From contig NZ_QXJG01000004.1 in assembly GCF_003670295.1 (NCBI RefSeq), positions 20,906 through 84,905 of the forward strand: DNA of 64,000 nt. The letters run 5' to 3'. Source of the DNA: Helicobacter burdigaliensis (lineage in GTDB: Bacteria; Campylobacterota; Campylobacteria; Campylobacterales; Helicobacteraceae). How positions within the stretch are numbered: the stretch's first letter is position 1; each line of letters starts with the position of its first letter. Made by a program: the position numbers and the translations under genes. Positions 54,886-63,223 of the stretch are shown in pieces. The notes beneath the pieces are model-generated. The model saw only the letters and a list, made by a program, of their open reading frames with translations, ran no database searches and was not told where the DNA came from.

Positions 54886-55035
54886 ATGAAAAAAGCAAAA
54901 CAAAATATTACAAAAAAGAACAGTGAAGAGTATTTGTCAGAGAAAGAAGCCATTAAAAAAACCAGAGAAAAGATGAAAAAAGAGCTAAAAAAACCAGAGA
55001 TAAGAGCAGTTTTTGAAAGACTAAGGGACAAATGA
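54886..55035 (+). CDS. Small antitoxin-like protein paired with Doc
   Basis: A 49-residue Lys/Glu-rich helical protein (SEEYLSEKEAIKKTREKMKK) with AAGGAAG before the ATG. Its TGA overlaps the ATG of the Doc-family gene (ATGA), the usual antitoxin-toxin coupling. By position it should be the antitoxin that occupies the Doc active-site groove; the sequence itself shows no clear DNA-binding domain. Confidence 0.65.
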   Translation: MKKAKQNITKKNSEEYLSEKEAIKKTREKMKKELKKPEIRAVFERLRDK

Positions 55036-55427
55036 ACTACATAGATTTAGAAACTGCCATTGAAATTCATAATGATATTATTGAAGAAATAGGCGGATTG
55101 GGTGGGTATAATGAAACACAAATAGGTTATTTAGCAAGTGTTTTAGAGCAAATAAAGAATGATGAATATTATCCCGCAATTACTGATAAAATTGCTCATT
55201 TAATGTTTTCTTGTATAAAGTTTCATCCATTTTTAGATGGCAATAAACGCACTTCCATATTTTTGGGAATGCATTTTTTAGACTTAGATAATAAATATAA
55301 TGAGAAGTTTGCTGAAACTATGGAGGATGTTGTTGTGGGTGTTGCTGATGGTTCTGTTTCAAAAGAAGAATTAAATAAGATTTTGAAAAAATTTGTTAAA
55401 ATAAATAGAAATCAAAATATGCTATAA
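55032..55427 (+). CDS. doc: Death-on-curing (Doc/Fic) family toxin
   Basis: A 131-residue toxin of the Fic fold. The signature HPFLDGNKRTS at about residues 67-77 contains the catalytic His and the nucleotide-binding Asp/Asn-Lys-Arg. Doc toxins phosphorylate EF-Tu and stop translation; related Fic enzymes AMPylate. The N-terminal IEIHNDIIEEIGG and YPAITDKIAHLMFSCIKFHPF are also family features. Coupled by 4 nt to the small antitoxin. Confidence 0.9.
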   Translation: MNYIDLETAIEIHNDIIEEIGGLGGYNETQIGYLASVLEQIKNDEYYPAITDKIAHLMFSCIKFHPFLDGNKRTSIFLGMHFLDLDNKYNEKFAETMEDVVVGVADGSVSKEELNKILKKFVKINRNQNML

Positions 55428-55803
55428 CATCAACGCTTTAGGCTTGCTTTTATTGTCTTTTGAAGATGTAAAAGGAGCTAATATAGAATTAATCATTGTT
55501 TTTATAATGTCGTTGATACTTCTTGTTCTAGTTTCAAAGAAAAACTAGAACATCACCTTTAAACAAACAATAAGTTTCTAGTTAATACCTGCTTAACTTA
55601 GACTTAAAGCAGTATTCTACCAAGAATACACAAAATTTATCTTTAAAAGGCAAAGCAGGTTAGGATCTTTTCTTTTGCCTTAAAAATCTTCTATCTAATA
55701 ATCTTTGCACTCATTGTTACTCTTTTAAATATTCCTTTTAAAAATATTTATAAAATTTATTTTCATAAATAAAACTATACAGATACTAAAAGAAATTAAA
55801 GTA
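55428..55803. other. Gene-free region after the Doc toxin
   Basis: No gene can be supported. A perfect 10-bp hairpin (GTTCTAGTTT / AAACTAGAAC, 55525-55551) may end the toxin transcript. A second inverted repeat, AAGGCAAA / TTTGCCTT, lies at about 55647-55681. A short frame ending at 55548 encodes a membrane-helix-like tail (ELIIVFIMSLILLVLVS) without its own start, perhaps a remnant. Confidence 0.4.
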
Positions 55804-58623
55804 TTACCTCTGCAACTCCTTTTCTAGGAATTTTCCTGTATAGCTACCCGTCTTTTTATGGCGTTTTACAATATGCTCTGGAGTTCCGCTATCTACGATA
55901 CTGCCTCCCTTGCTTCCTCCCTCTGGTCCTACATCTATGATATAGTCTGCATTTTTTATCATATCAAGGTTGTGTTCTATCACAATCACGCTATTGCCTA
56001 AATCGGTTAAATGGTGTAAGACTTTTGTGAGCCTATCCACATCCGCAAAGTGTAAGCCTGTTGTGGGTTCATCTAGCACATAGAGGGTTTTTCCAGTATC
56101 TTTGCGACTAAGTTCTTTTGCAAGTTTTATCCTTTGGGCTTCCCCGCCACTTAGGGTGATAGCATTTTGCCCTAGTGTGATATAGCCTAAGCCCACATCT
56201 TTTAATGTGTGTAATTTTTGATAAATTTTAGGGATTTTAGAGAAAAATTCACAAGCCTCATCCACACTCATTTCTAAAACTTGTGCAATATTTTTGCCTT
56301 TATATTCTATTTCTAGCGTTTGAGGGTTATAACGCATTCCATGGCATGAATCGCATTTTACTAAAATATCGGGCAAGAAGTGCATTTCTATTTTAATCTC
56401 TCCATCGCCTTGACATTTTTCACATCTTCCGCCTTTGACATTGAAGCTAAAACGGCTTACAGAGTAGTTTCTAATCTGTGCTTCTTTTGTTTGAGAGAAA
56501 ACTTGCCTTATCTCATCCATCGCACCTGTATAAGTTGCTGGGTTTGAGCGTGGGGTTCTACCTATGGGGCTTTGATCAAGATAAATCACTTTATCTAATT
56601 TTTCTAAACCTAAAATCTCCACACCATCAACCTTTTTAACTTTTTTGCGATTGTTTAAAAGCTCTTGAGCCACTGGCAAAAGAGTTTGTAAAATAAGAGA
56701 GCTTTTGCCGCTTCCACTAACCCCTGTAACACACACAAAGTTTTGCAAAGGAATCTCTACGCTTAGGTTGTGGATATTATTGATATTGATATTTTTTAGT
56801 GTAATCCATTCTTGCTGGTTTCTTCTAATAAAATATTCAATTTTCTTCGCGCCACTTAGATATTGTGCAGTTTGGGTGTTGGAAGCTAGAAGTTGTGTGA
56901 GATTCCCGCTAAAGACAACTTCGCCTCCATATTTGCCCGCACCCGGTCCTATATCTACGATAAAATCTGCATGTTCTATGGTTTCTTTATCATGCTCTAC
57001 GACAATCACGCTATTACCCTTTTGTTGCAAACTTCTTAGGGTTTTAATAAGTTTTAGTGTATCGCGTTCATGCAATCCTATGCTTGGTTCATCTAGCACA
57101 TACATAACGCCTGTTAAGCCACTGCCTATTTGACTAGCGATTCTTATGCGTTGAGATTCCCCACCGCTAATGCTTCTTGCATCGCGTCCAAGGCTCAGAT
57201 AGCCTAATCCCACATCATAAAGAAAATAAAGTCTTTCACAAATTTCTTTTAAAATAGGGGCGGCAATGAGTGCTTGTTGTGCGTTAAAATAGGCAAAATT
57301 TTGTTCATTTGCAAAAAAGCCATAACAATCTGCAATAGAAAAATCTAAAATATCACCCAAAGTTTTAGAAGCTACTCTAACGGCTAGACTTTGGGGCAAT
57401 AGCCTATGCCCTTTGCATTCTTCACATACTTTTTCGCTCATATAATCTGCTAAATCTTTGTTATCTTTAAACATATCATAAGCTATTGAAATAATCCCAC
57501 TCCAAGTGCGTTTTAGAGGGCTATTTTTCCAAGTGAATTCCACTTCTTCTTGATTTCCATATAAAAGAAGCTTTTGCTCATGCTCTTCTAACTCATCAAA
57601 AGTGCTTTTTGGATTGATTTTAAAGGTTTTGCAAACTCCTTTAAAAAGCTCATTATAATAGCTTTTATTAAATCCATAAAAGATTTTAATCCCACCCTCC
57701 ACTAAAGGAAGAGAAGAATTAATCACCTTTTTAGTATCAATGCTATATCTTATGCCTAGTCCATCACACTTAGAACAAGCTCCTTTAGGAGAGTTAAAAG
57801 AGAAGCTAAGAGGTTCTAGTGGGCTAAAAGAAACCTTACAATCAAAACAAGCAAGATGTTCGCTAAAATGGATAAGTTCGTTTTTCCCTTCTTCATTTAA
57901 AAGCTCAACTTCCACTTCACCATAAGATTCTTTTAGGGCTTTTTCTATGGCTTCTGCGATTCTTGAGCTATTTTGTGGATTAACCACAAGTCTATCAATC
58001 ACAACCTTAATGGTGTGTTTTTTGGTTTTGGCTAGATTGATTTCTTCATCAAGTCGCACCAAAACCCCATTAATCTGTGCTCTTATATAACCCTTTTGGC
58101 GCAAAGATTCTAGCTTATCACTAAAAGTCCCCTTTTTTTCTTTTACAAGTGGAGCTAAAATAAGAATCTTTTTGCCTTCTTCTAATTTTTGGACTTGCTC
58201 TATAATATCGCTTGCATTCATTTTAGAAATAGGCTTACCGCATAGATGGCAATGTTGTGTGCCAACTCTAGCGAATAAAAGGCGTAAATAATCATAAATT
58301 TCTGTGATTGTTCCAACCGTGGAGCGAGGGTTTTTGCTTGTAGTTTTTTGATCAATTGCAATAGCAGGGGTTAGCCCCTCTATTTTATCTACATCAGGCT
58401 TTCCTATTTTGTCTAAAAACTGCCTTGCATAGCTTGAGAGGCTTTCTATATAGCGTCTTTGTCCTTCTGCATAGAGTGTATCAAATGCTAAGGTGCTTTT
58501 ACCGCTTCCGCTAAGCCCTGTTAGCACGACTAGCTTATTTTTAGGTATGCTTAAATTTATGTTTTTTAAATTGTTTTCTTTTGCGTTTGTGATGATGATA
58601 TGATCAAGTGGAGATGGATTCAC
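55804..58623 (-). CDS. uvrA: Excinuclease ABC subunit A
   Basis: Damage-recognition ATPase of nucleotide excision repair, 939 residues. Two ABC modules: first Walker A GLSGSGKSTLAFDTL near residue 35, second GVSGSGKSSLI. Signature sequences are ISGGESQRIRIA and LSGGEAQRIKLA. Zinc CxxC pairs are CHLCGKP (not the usual double pair), CFDC/CSKCDG and CEKCQGDG/CDSCHG. The usual length is about 940. Located on the minus strand downstream of trpBA; the gap of about 50 bp suggests separate control. Confidence 0.98.
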   Translation of the reverse strand: MNPSPLDHIIITNAKENNLKNINLSIPKNKLVVLTGLSGSGKSTLAFDTLYAEGQRRYIESLSSYARQFLDKIGKPDVDKIEGLTPAIAIDQKTTSKNPRSTVGTITEIYDYLRLLFARVGTQHCHLCGKPISKMNASDIIEQVQKLEEGKKILILAPLVKEKKGTFSDKLESLRQKGYIRAQINGVLVRLDEEINLAKTKKHTIKVVIDRLVVNPQNSSRIAEAIEKALKESYGEVEVELLNEEGKNELIHFSEHLACFDCKVSFSPLEPLSFSFNSPKGACSKCDGLGIRYSIDTKKVINSSLPLVEGGIKIFYGFNKSYYNELFKGVCKTFKINPKSTFDELEEHEQKLLLYGNQEEVEFTWKNSPLKRTWSGIISIAYDMFKDNKDLADYMSEKVCEECKGHRLLPQSLAVRVASKTLGDILDFSIADCYGFFANEQNFAYFNAQQALIAAPILKEICERLYFLYDVGLGYLSLGRDARSISGGESQRIRIASQIGSGLTGVMYVLDEPSIGLHERDTLKLIKTLRSLQQKGNSVIVVEHDKETIEHADFIVDIGPGAGKYGGEVVFSGNLTQLLASNTQTAQYLSGAKKIEYFIRRNQQEWITLKNININNIHNLSVEIPLQNFVCVTGVSGSGKSSLILQTLLPVAQELLNNRKKVKKVDGVEILGLEKLDKVIYLDQSPIGRTPRSNPATYTGAMDEIRQVFSQTKEAQIRNYSVSRFSFNVKGGRCEKCQGDGEIKIEMHFLPDILVKCDSCHGMRYNPQTLEIEYKGKNIAQVLEMSVDEACEFFSKIPKIYQKLHTLKDVGLGYITLGQNAITLSGGEAQRIKLAKELSRKDTGKTLYVLDEPTTGLHFADVDRLTKVLHHLTDLGNSVIVIEHNLDMIKNADYIIDVGPEGGSKGGSIVDSGTPEHIVKRHKKTGSYTGKFLEKELQR

Positions 58624-58673
58624 AATCTTACCTTTTTGTAAAAAATTTTATAATTATAACAAATGAATGCTTA

Positions 58674-59435
58674 TTAGCTTAAAAGCTCTTTAGTGAAACT
58701 ACAAAGCTCTTCTTTGAAATTTGAATGCAAGCTTTGTATGTGCCTAGTAAATGCACTTCCTACTACCGCTATTTGCACCAAGCCTTTTAGAGAGTTAATT
58801 TGATCTCTATTTTGTATCCCAAAACCTAGTGCGATGGGCTTGTTTGTATGCTTTTTCACAAGATCAATGTATGCAAACAAATCTTCATCAATTTTTGTTT
58901 TAGCACCTGTAATGCCATTTCTTGCAACCACATAGATAATCTCTCCACTTCGTTTGCAGAGCTTTTCTATACGTTTTGTGGGTGTGGTTTTAGCAATAAG
59001 TGCTATTGGCTCTATGCCTATGTTTTTAGCTAAAGAAAAAAGGTTTTCATCATTTTCTAGTGATAAATCTGGTGCGATAATGCCCCAAACCTCACAACTT
59101 TTAGCCTCTTTTAAAAACTCTTTTATCCCATAGGTGTAAAGGATATTTGCATAAGTCATTATGAGAATTTTTGTAGTGCAATTATGCTCTTTAAAAAGAG
59201 AATTTAACTCTTTTATAAAGCTAAATCCCTTTTTTGTGTTAAATCCATTGCTTAGAGAAACTTCACAAGCATTCGCTATTGCTTCTCCATCTGCGTTAGG
59301 ATCTGAAAAGGGAAATTGCACTTCTAAATATTTTGCACCACCAAGAGCGATTCCTAATGCACTTTGCAAACTTGCTTCATAATTTGGGAAACCTGCTACA
59401 ATATGCCCCATTAAATCTATTACATTTCTTTGCAT
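58674..59435 (-). CDS. trpA: Tryptophan synthase alpha subunit, divergent
   Basis: TIM-barrel subunit that cleaves indole-3-glycerol phosphate to indole. The catalytic pair is kept: Glu in YLEVQFPFSDPNADG and Asp in the same segment. Neighbouring positions differ from the usual ELGVPFSDPLADGP, and the phosphate loops are also atypical. The ATG at 59435 is preferred (GAGG six nt upstream, 253 residues); the longer frame starts at 59468. It overlaps the trpB end by 16 nt, indicating translation coupling. Confidence 0.9.
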   Translation of the reverse strand: MQRNVIDLMGHIVAGFPNYEASLQSALGIALGGAKYLEVQFPFSDPNADGEAIANACEVSLSNGFNTKKGFSFIKELNSLFKEHNCTTKILIMTYANILYTYGIKEFLKEAKSCEVWGIIAPDLSLENDENLFSLAKNIGIEPIALIAKTTPTKRIEKLCKRSGEIIYVVARNGITGAKTKIDEDLFAYIDLVKKHTNKPIALGFGIQNRDQINSLKGLVQIAVVGSAFTRHIQSLHSNFKEELCSFTKELLS

Positions 59436-60685
59436 GTTTTTGCCTCTTCTTCTAAAAATGCTATCCAATTTTCTTTTTGTAAATATTTTGCTGTGATAAA
59501 AATGTCCTTATCACCTCTCCCAGAAACATTTACAATAATTGTTTTATTTTTTGTTGTTTTAGAGAGTTTAATAGCTCCTGCTAAAGCATGGCTTGATTCT
59601 AAAGCAGGGATAATACCTTCATTCTTAGCAAAAAACTTCAAAGCCTCTAGTGCTTCTTCATCGCTTGCAGAGCTAAATTCCACTCTACCTATTTCTTGTA
59701 AATGTGCAAGTTGAGGTCCAATCCCTGCATAATCTAATCCAGCAGAAATAGAATGCGTATGGGAGAGATTGCCATATTCATCGCTTAAAAAGTAGCTTTT
59801 ATAGCCCTGTGCTATGCCTACTTTTGCATTATTATTTTGCATTCTTATAGCATTTTCTCCTATGTTTTTGCCTTTGCCCCCCGCTTCAATAGCTAGTAAT
59901 TTTACCTTAGAATCTAATAGAAAGTGCCTAAAAAATCCTATGGAGTTACTGCCGCCCCCCACACAAGCTATCAAAATATCAGGCGAAATTTTTAGCTTTT
60001 TGCATTGAGTTTTTAGCTCTTTGCTGATAATGCTTTGAAAATCCCTCACAATATCAGGAAAAGGATAGGGGCCTAAAGCACTTCCTAATACATAAAAAGT
60101 ATTATGGCTTTCTTTGCTCCATTCTCGCAAGGCTTCATTTACTGCATCTTTTAAAGTTTTTGAGCCACTTTGGACGCTCACGACTTTTGCGCCAAAGAGT
60201 TGCATATTAAATACATTTGGAAATTGTCTTTTGACATCTACTTCGCCCATAAAAATCACACATTCCATTCCAAGCTTTGCACAAGCTGCACTGACTGCTA
60301 GTCCATGTTGCCCAGCACCCGTTTCTGCGATGATTCTAGTTTTGCCCATTTTTTTAGCAAGTAAAACTTGTCCTATGGCGTTGTTGATTTTGTGTGCGCC
60401 AGTGTTTGCCAAGCCTTCAAATTTTAAATAAATTTCATTTTTTAAGATTTTAGAGGCATTTTTGGCATAAATTAGAGGCGTTGGACGCCCCACAAACTTG
60501 CTTAAAAGCTCTCTATATTCTTTAGCAAAACTTTTCTTTTGCATAATTGTTTTATAAGCAATTTCTAGCTCTTTTAGTGCAGGGTAGAGGATTTCAGGCA
60601 CATATCTTCCACCAAATGCGTGAGAAGTTTTTGAATCTTCTCCAAAAAATCCTTTTTTAGAATGGATAAAAATTTTATGTTTCAT
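59420..60685 (-). CDS. trpB: Tryptophan synthase beta subunit, divergent
   Basis: PLP enzyme that joins indole and serine. 421 residues, longer than most (about 390-400). PLP lysine is in NTGAHKINNAIGQ, ETGAGQHG carries the catalytic Glu, VGGGSNSIG binds phosphate, and NVSGRGDKD the C-terminal Ser. The segment before the lysine reads LKFEGLANTGAHK rather than the near-universal KREDLNHTGAHK. No other trp genes are adjacent, so it may salvage indole or act with distant trp genes (inference). Confidence 0.92.
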   Translation of the reverse strand: MKHKIFIHSKKGFFGEDSKTSHAFGGRYVPEILYPALKELEIAYKTIMQKKSFAKEYRELLSKFVGRPTPLIYAKNASKILKNEIYLKFEGLANTGAHKINNAIGQVLLAKKMGKTRIIAETGAGQHGLAVSAACAKLGMECVIFMGEVDVKRQFPNVFNMQLFGAKVVSVQSGSKTLKDAVNEALREWSKESHNTFYVLGSALGPYPFPDIVRDFQSIISKELKTQCKKLKISPDILIACVGGGSNSIGFFRHFLLDSKVKLLAIEAGGKGKNIGENAIRMQNNNAKVGIAQGYKSYFLSDEYGNLSHTHSISAGLDYAGIGPQLAHLQEIGRVEFSSASDEEALEALKFFAKNEGIIPALESSHALAGAIKLSKTTKNKTIIVNVSGRGDKDIFITAKYLQKENWIAFLEEEAKTCKEM

Positions 60686-60724
60686 AGCTTTTAGCTCCTT
60701 AAAAAAATCTATCTTAGCACATCT

Positions 60725-61600
60725 TTACTTTTTAATAAATAATATGAGTGTTCCAAAAATGATTAAAAAAGCACCGCTCCATTGCCATAAATTTAAGCTT
60801 TCTTTTAAAATGATGAGTGAAAGCAAAACAGCTACAAGAGGCTCTATCATACCTAAAATTGCGGTTTTGGTAACTCCTAGCTTTGATATGCCTAAAAAAT
60901 ATGCCATCATAGAAAAAAGAGTGGAAATAAAGGTTAATCCAAGCAAAGAAAGAATTCCTAAAGAGTTGATAGAAGCAGGTTCTATGCCACCTTTGAAAGT
61001 AAAGATTATAAACATCACAAAAGAAGCAAAAAGGCAGATATAAAAGCTACAAACCACAGATGAGATTCCAAAAGTAATGTTTTTGCTAAAAATTACATAA
61101 AGTGCATAAAAGAGTGCACCGATTAAAGAAAGTGCTATACCAAAATAGCTTAGGGTTAGATTTTGCGGGATTTGCAAGATTAAAACTAAGCCTAAAAAGC
61201 AGAGGACTAAGCAAAGAAGGGTTGAGAATTTTAGCCTATCTTTTAGAAAAAAGATAGCGATGAGTGCGACGATAATGGGATAAATGTGGTAGATTAAAAC
61301 GCTTAAAGTCGCAGGGATAAAGCGCAAAGATTCTAAATATGCCCCCGCTTGTGCTGTATATAAAAAGCCTCCTAGAAAGAAAAAATGCCAAAGCTTTATT
61401 TTGGGGAGTTTTAGGGGGATTTTTTTGAATCTTATCCAAGCTAAAAGCAATAAAGCACTAAAGAAAAATCTAAAAAAGAGGATAAAATCACTCCCAAAGC
61501 CATTTTTTTGTGCAAGAACCGTCCATATAGGCATAATACCATATGCAATACTTGCACTAGAAATCCATAAAACTCCTATTTGTTCTGTATTTAGTCGCAT
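60725..61600 (-). CDS. EamA/DMT-superfamily transporter
   Basis: A 291-residue membrane protein with about ten transmembrane helices in two EamA repeats (first about 8-140, second about 150-290). YTAQAGAYLESLRFIPATLSVLIYHIYP and FLGISKLGVTKTAILGMIEPLVAVLLSLIILKE are characteristic in pattern. Family members export amino acids or metabolites. It lies 39 bp upstream of trpB on the same strand, so a link with tryptophan or indole transport is possible but unproven. Confidence 0.88.
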   Translation of the reverse strand: MRLNTEQIGVLWISSASIAYGIMPIWTVLAQKNGFGSDFILFFRFFFSALLLLAWIRFKKIPLKLPKIKLWHFFFLGGFLYTAQAGAYLESLRFIPATLSVLIYHIYPIIVALIAIFFLKDRLKFSTLLCLVLCFLGLVLILQIPQNLTLSYFGIALSLIGALFYALYVIFSKNITFGISSVVCSFYICLFASFVMFIIFTFKGGIEPASINSLGILSLLGLTFISTLFSMMAYFLGISKLGVTKTAILGMIEPLVAVLLSLIILKESLNLWQWSGAFLIIFGTLILFIKK

Positions 61601-61798
61601 TTTGTTCCTAAATTTTGATTATAGTTTTGGTATTTTAGAGATTTGTTGGTTAAAGTTTAGTAATTCTTATATGTTGTTTTTATTAAGTTGCATGAATGAA
61701 AGTGTGTTTGCATTAAAAACAAAGTGGATTTTTATTGAATATGCCTTTTTATAATAAAATATAAATAATAAATAATATTTTTTTAAGGTATGGCTTGA

Positions 61799-61826
61799 TT
61801 TTTTTTTTTTGTAAGATAAGTATTAT
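61799..61826 (+). promoter_or_regulatory. Promoter with T12 tract before the lipoprotein genes
   Basis: Twelve T (61799-61810) are followed by a -10 candidate TATTAT (61821-61826), 22 nt before the first lipoprotein ATG. The T tract covers the place where a -35 or spacer should be, so its length could set promoter strength. Confidence 0.45.
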
Positions 61827-61847
61827 TTTTAAAAGCAAGGAGTAAAA

Positions 61848-62249
61848 ATGAAATTTAAAAAATCATTGCTAGGCTTTGGAGCGTTTTCTATTGTGATGTT
61901 GTTTTCTGGTTGCACAGGGTTATATCAACCTCAAGTAGATGAAAAGATAAGCGTAGCAAAAGCACAAAAAGATATTAAAGTAGGAATGAGTTCAGCAGAA
62001 GTTGTAGAGGTTATGGGTTCTCCAAATATTATCTCTACAGATGCACAAAGAAGAGAAGTGTGGGTATATGATAAAATCTCCACACAACAAGCTTATAAAA
62101 ATGGTTCAGGTGGTATTAGCATTATTTTAGCAGGGATTGAGGGAAATTCAGGAAGTTCTATAAAATCCCAAAGAACATTGACGATTATTATTAAGTTTGA
62201 TGAGTCGCAAAAAGTGAGAGATGTGGCTTACCATACTTCTAGTTTTTAG
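61848..62249 (+). CDS. SmpA/BamE-like lipoprotein
   Basis: A 133-residue lipoprotein: signal peptide with the lipobox FSGC at residues 20-23. Residues about 45-75 (KDIKVGMSSAEVVEVMGSPNII) match the SmpA/OmlA (BamE) fold start in pattern, with REVWVYDK after it. BamE helps outer-membrane protein assembly; this short form might be a BamE relative with another role. RBS AAGGAG is ideal. First of three co-oriented lipoprotein genes, 9 nt before the next. Confidence 0.8.
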   Translation: MKFKKSLLGFGAFSIVMLFSGCTGLYQPQVDEKISVAKAQKDIKVGMSSAEVVEVMGSPNIISTDAQRREVWVYDKISTQQAYKNGSGGISIILAGIEGNSGSSIKSQRTLTIIIKFDESQKVRDVAYHTSSF

Positions 62250-62258
62250 GATAATCCT

Positions 62259-62786
62259 ATGAGAAGAAATATTTTTTTAATGTGTATGGTTGCCTTTTTC
62301 TTTGTAGCGTGTGGGCCAAGCTCTAAGCAAATGCTTGAGATGACAACATCTACTGCAGAAGAGAGACAATTGCAAATAAGATCTTATGATACAGATAAGT
62401 TTGATGAGATACTTTCTGCTAGTGTGGCAACTATGCAGGATTTGGGTTTTAATGTTGATGAGATTAATAGAGAATTTGGAGTTATTACGAGTTCTAAATC
62501 TCGTGATGCTAGAGAAACAGGACAGCAAATAGGAGCTGTTATAGCAGCCTTATTTGGGAGTAATCTTTATAGTATAGTGGATTATACTCAAGATATTAGG
62601 GCAACTATTGTTGTTAATCAAAGTGAAACAAATAAAAAAGTATATGTAAGATTGACTTTGCAAAGAGTGGTATGGAATATGCAAGGTTATACTACTAAAG
62701 TTGAAACAATAAAAGATCCTGAAATTTATCAGGAATTTTATAACAAATTATCAAAAGCAGTATTTTTGGAGGCAAATAAAATATGA
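62259..62786 (+). CDS. Lipoprotein, unknown function (paralogue of next gene)
   Basis: A 175-residue lipoprotein with lipobox FVAC at about residues 15-18. The mature part begins GPSSKQMLEM and contains VATMQDLGFNVDEINREFGVIT, which is clearly related to the following gene. It overlaps that gene by 4 nt (ATGA). Probably outer-membrane or periplasm-facing; function not known. Confidence 0.8.
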   Translation: MRRNIFLMCMVAFFFVACGPSSKQMLEMTTSTAEERQLQIRSYDTDKFDEILSASVATMQDLGFNVDEINREFGVITSSKSRDARETGQQIGAVIAALFGSNLYSIVDYTQDIRATIVVNQSETNKKVYVRLTLQRVVWNMQGYTTKVETIKDPEIYQEFYNKLSKAVFLEANKI

Positions 62787-63223
62787 AAAAAGCATTAAAG
62801 ATCGGATTTGTTTTGGGTGGTGCATTGTTGTTTTTGAGTGCTTGTTCGCCAAGCTCAAAACAAATGATTATAGAGGATACACAGCAAGTAAAGTTAAGGT
62901 CTTTTCAGACAAAAACCTATGAATACTCTAAGCAAAAAGTTGCAAAATCTTCTGTTGCTGCATTGCAAGATTTAGGCTTTATTGTAGATAAAGCAGATAT
63001 GGCTACAGGCACAGTTACTGCAACAAAGCTATTAAAAGGTGCTAAAATGAAAATGACGCTTGTAATTAGAGAGGAGGGTAAAAATAGAGCAACAATTAGG
63101 GCTAATGCCCAATATTCTTCAGCATCTTCAATGCCAAGTGCTGTGGAAGATCCAGAAGTATATCAAGCATTTTTTAATGTTTTAGATAAGGCAGTATTTT
63201 TTGAAAATGAGCAGGTTTATTGA
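62783..63223 (+). CDS. Lipoprotein, unknown function (paralogue of previous gene)
   Basis: A 146-residue lipoprotein with lipobox LSAC at about residues 18-21. SPSSKQM just after the Cys and VAALQDLGFIVDKADMATGTVTATK repeat the pattern of the gene before it, including the shared ending EDPEVYQAFFNVLDKAVFFE. The two genes are thus a tandem duplication that diverged. Function unknown. Confidence 0.8.
   Translation: MKKALKIGFVLGGALLFLSACSPSSKQMIIEDTQQVKLRSFQTKTYEYSKQKVAKSSVAALQDLGFIVDKADMATGTVTATKLLKGAKMKMTLVIREEGKNRATIRANAQYSSASSMPSAVEDPEVYQAFFNVLDKAVFFENEQVY

Noticed and set aside
55428..55548. Membrane-tail coding frame after the Doc toxin
   Set aside because: It has no start codon or RBS and is closed upstream by a stop; at most a remnant, so not listed as a gene.
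56705..57133. Plus-strand ORF of 142 codons inside uvrA
   Set aside because: Antisense to well-conserved UvrA sequence; a typical shadow frame.
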